From Verrucomicrobia bacterium SCGC AAA164-M04 (lineage in GTDB: Bacteria > Verrucomicrobiota > Verrucomicrobiae > Verrucomicrobiales > Akkermansiaceae): a DNA stretch of 16,983 bases. The stretch's first letter is position 1. Each line of letters starts with the position of its first letter. The DNA is taken from assembly GCA_000383735.1 (NCBI GenBank), contig KB912137.1, positions 5,266 to 22,248 on the forward strand, in the 5' to 3' direction. Below, piece after piece: positions 15,895 to 16,983 of the stretch. Position numbers and translations under genes: made by a program. Under the pieces are notes generated by a model that was not told where the DNA came from, ran no database searches, and worked only from the letters and a program-made list of their open reading frames with translations.

Positions 15895-16983
15895 GTGAAA
15901 CGCGTTCTTCCCATCTTTTTCCTCCTCGGCTCCAGCCTCTTTGTTCTCGGGGCTCCGCAACCCAATATCATCGTCTATTTTACCGATGACATGGGACTAG
16001 GTGACACCTCCGTCTATCAGGACTGGTGCGGTAATAATGACGACGTGCAACTACACACACCTAATATGCAACGCCTCGCAAACATGGGGATTCGCTTCAC
16101 TGACGCTCACTCCCCACATAGCCGGTGCTCAACCTCACGCTACGCACTCATGACCGGCCGTTACTGCTGGCGCTCGTCCCTCAAACACTGGGTTCTCTTT
16201 GGTGTGCAATGTGATCCTCTCATCGAAAAAGACCGCCCAACCCTCGCCACTTTTCTCCGCCAATCGGGCTACCGCACCGGAATGGTAGGAAAGTGGCACC
16301 TCGGTCTTAGCTATCGCAAAACTGACGGAACTGTAGCAGATGGCTGGGACGGTGCGGACCTCACGAAAGGAATCGCGGACGGCCCGAACGATCACGGCTT
16401 CGACTTCTTCTACGGGATATCGCGGAGCCATCCCACGTCCGGACCAGATGGGATGAAGCGAAACACACCTGACCAAAGTATCGGCCCAGGCTGGATCAGA
16501 AATCGTCATATCCCCGGCGCAACCGGAGATGGTAAAAAACTCGACGGCTCGTATGTCCTAAACGAGATCGGCCCGAAGCTCCACCAAGCTAGTCTCGAGT
16601 TCCTCCGCGGAGCCCATAAAGAAAATAATCCTTTCTTCCTCTATTTCGCTTCGCCGAGCAATCACACCCCGCATACCCCCTGTGCTGCGATTGCCGGACA
16701 AAAAGTTACCGGTGCAAGTGAGTTTGTGAATGGCGAGAAGACGGGGCTCAAACGCCTCGACTTCGTTTACGAAAACGACGTGCAACTCGGCCTCATCCTC
16801 GACTATCTCGAGAAGCATGAAGATCCACGTAATCCGGGACACAAGCTCATCGAGAATACTCTCGTCATTTTCGCAAGCGATAACGGATCGGAGAACAAGT
16901 CCAAGATCTATACCGGCCCGCTGCGCAGTAATAAAGGATCGACCTACGATGGTGGTCACCGCACGCCCTTCTTCGCATCTTGG
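15895..16983 (+). CDS. Secreted type I sulfatase, N-terminal 363 residues (cut by window edge)
   Basis: Open from GTG at 15895 to the last base, exactly 363 codons with no stop. The signal peptide is MKRVLPIFFLLGSSLFVLGA|PQP. Arylsulfatase (S1) features are YFTDDMG (D31, D32), the formylglycine site C78-S-T-S-R82 in CSTSRYALMTGRY, GKWHLG (K133, H135), SNHTPH (H257), FASDNGS (D329, N330) and SNKGSTYDGGHRTPF (K347). All metal and substrate-binding positions expected in this portion are present. The formylglycine motif has Thr where CxPxR/CxAxR is usual. The product is expected to hydrolyse sulfate esters of a polysaccharide outside the cytoplasm. It is a different subfamily from the sulfatase at 606 (GKWHLG and NHTPH type against GKEIH and DPHRP). 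GTG was chosen because the signal peptide starts directly there; no better upstream start is seen and no Shine-Dalgarno sequence is evident. Confidence 0.92.
   Translation, partial: MKRVLPIFFLLGSSLFVLGAPQPNIIVYFTDDMGLGDTSVYQDWCGNNDDVQLHTPNMQRLANMGIRFTDAHSPHSRCSTSRYALMTGRYCWRSSLKHWVLFGVQCDPLIEKDRPTLATFLRQSGYRTGMVGKWHLGLSYRKTDGTVADGWDGADLTKGIADGPNDHGFDFFYGISRSHPTSGPDGMKRNTPDQSIGPGWIRNRHIPGATGDGKKLDGSYVLNEIGPKLHQASLEFLRGAHKENNPFFLYFASPSNHTPHTPCAAIAGQKVTGASEFVNGEKTGLKRLDFVYENDVQLGLILDYLEKHEDPRNPGHKLIENTLVIFASDNGSENKSKIYTGPLRSNKGSTYDGGHRTPFFASW

Noticed and set aside
16135..16959. Two antisense frames opposite the second sulfatase.
   Set aside because: The plus frame has signal peptide and full sulfatase motifs; the antisense products look like nothing known.
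1..16983. CRISPR array, tRNA, rRNA, insertion sequence or transposase.
   Set aside because: No regularly spaced repeats, no cloverleaf-like segment noticed, and no mobile-element protein in any frame.

Overview
The window looks like chromosome from a marine-type member of the Planctomycetota–Verrucomicrobiota–Chlamydiota group, most likely Verrucomicrobiota. The pointers are two secreted type I sulfatases, LamG / lamin-tail / CotH mosaics, a secreted PQQ-type beta-propeller, C-terminal modules with 'S(S/T)DL..W' signatures, frequent GTG starts and few Shine-Dalgarno sequences. This placement rests on protein style. I see no rRNA, tRNA or other phylogenetic marker.

Layout from left to right. 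Positions 1-365 (minus) hold the start of a secreted LamG-like protein cut by the window edge. A divergent intergenic region leads to a plus-strand run: a secreted sulfatase (606-1985), a cytoplasmic ATP-grasp enzyme (2137-3102) and a 1379-residue secreted CotH-kinase mosaic (3195-7334). A 39-base intergenic repeat lies just after each of these three stop codons (two clear copies, one diverged). The middle, about 7335-9900, is more A/T-rich. It carries a minus-strand xylose-isomerase-like TIM-barrel protein (7523-8536) and a divergent gene for a secreted jelly-roll-like protein (8613-9674) with an unclear start, followed by a good intrinsic terminator (9746-9783). A secreted clan GH-A glycoside hydrolase follows (9910-11697). 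It converges on a minus-strand gene pair: an upstream twin-TM protein with a CxxCxC motif (14600-15733) and a 937-residue secreted propeller / Rossmann-like / malectin-like protein (11754-14567). A divergent intergenic region with a four-GATC inverted repeat precedes a second sulfatase (15895 to the window edge).

Taken together, most products are predicted to act outside the cytoplasm on carbohydrate or glycoprotein: desulfation (two sulfatases), glycoside cleavage (GH-A enzyme), sugar binding (LamG, CBM-like, malectin-like domains) and perhaps downstream sugar isomerisation (TIM-barrel protein). No SusC/D, transporter or regulator gene is visible, so this is a fragment of, or a loose neighbourhood around, a sulfated-polysaccharide utilisation region. 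The least explained parts are the CxxCxC membrane protein with its Rossmann-interrupted propeller partner, the ATP-grasp plus secreted CotH pair, and the 39-base repeat.
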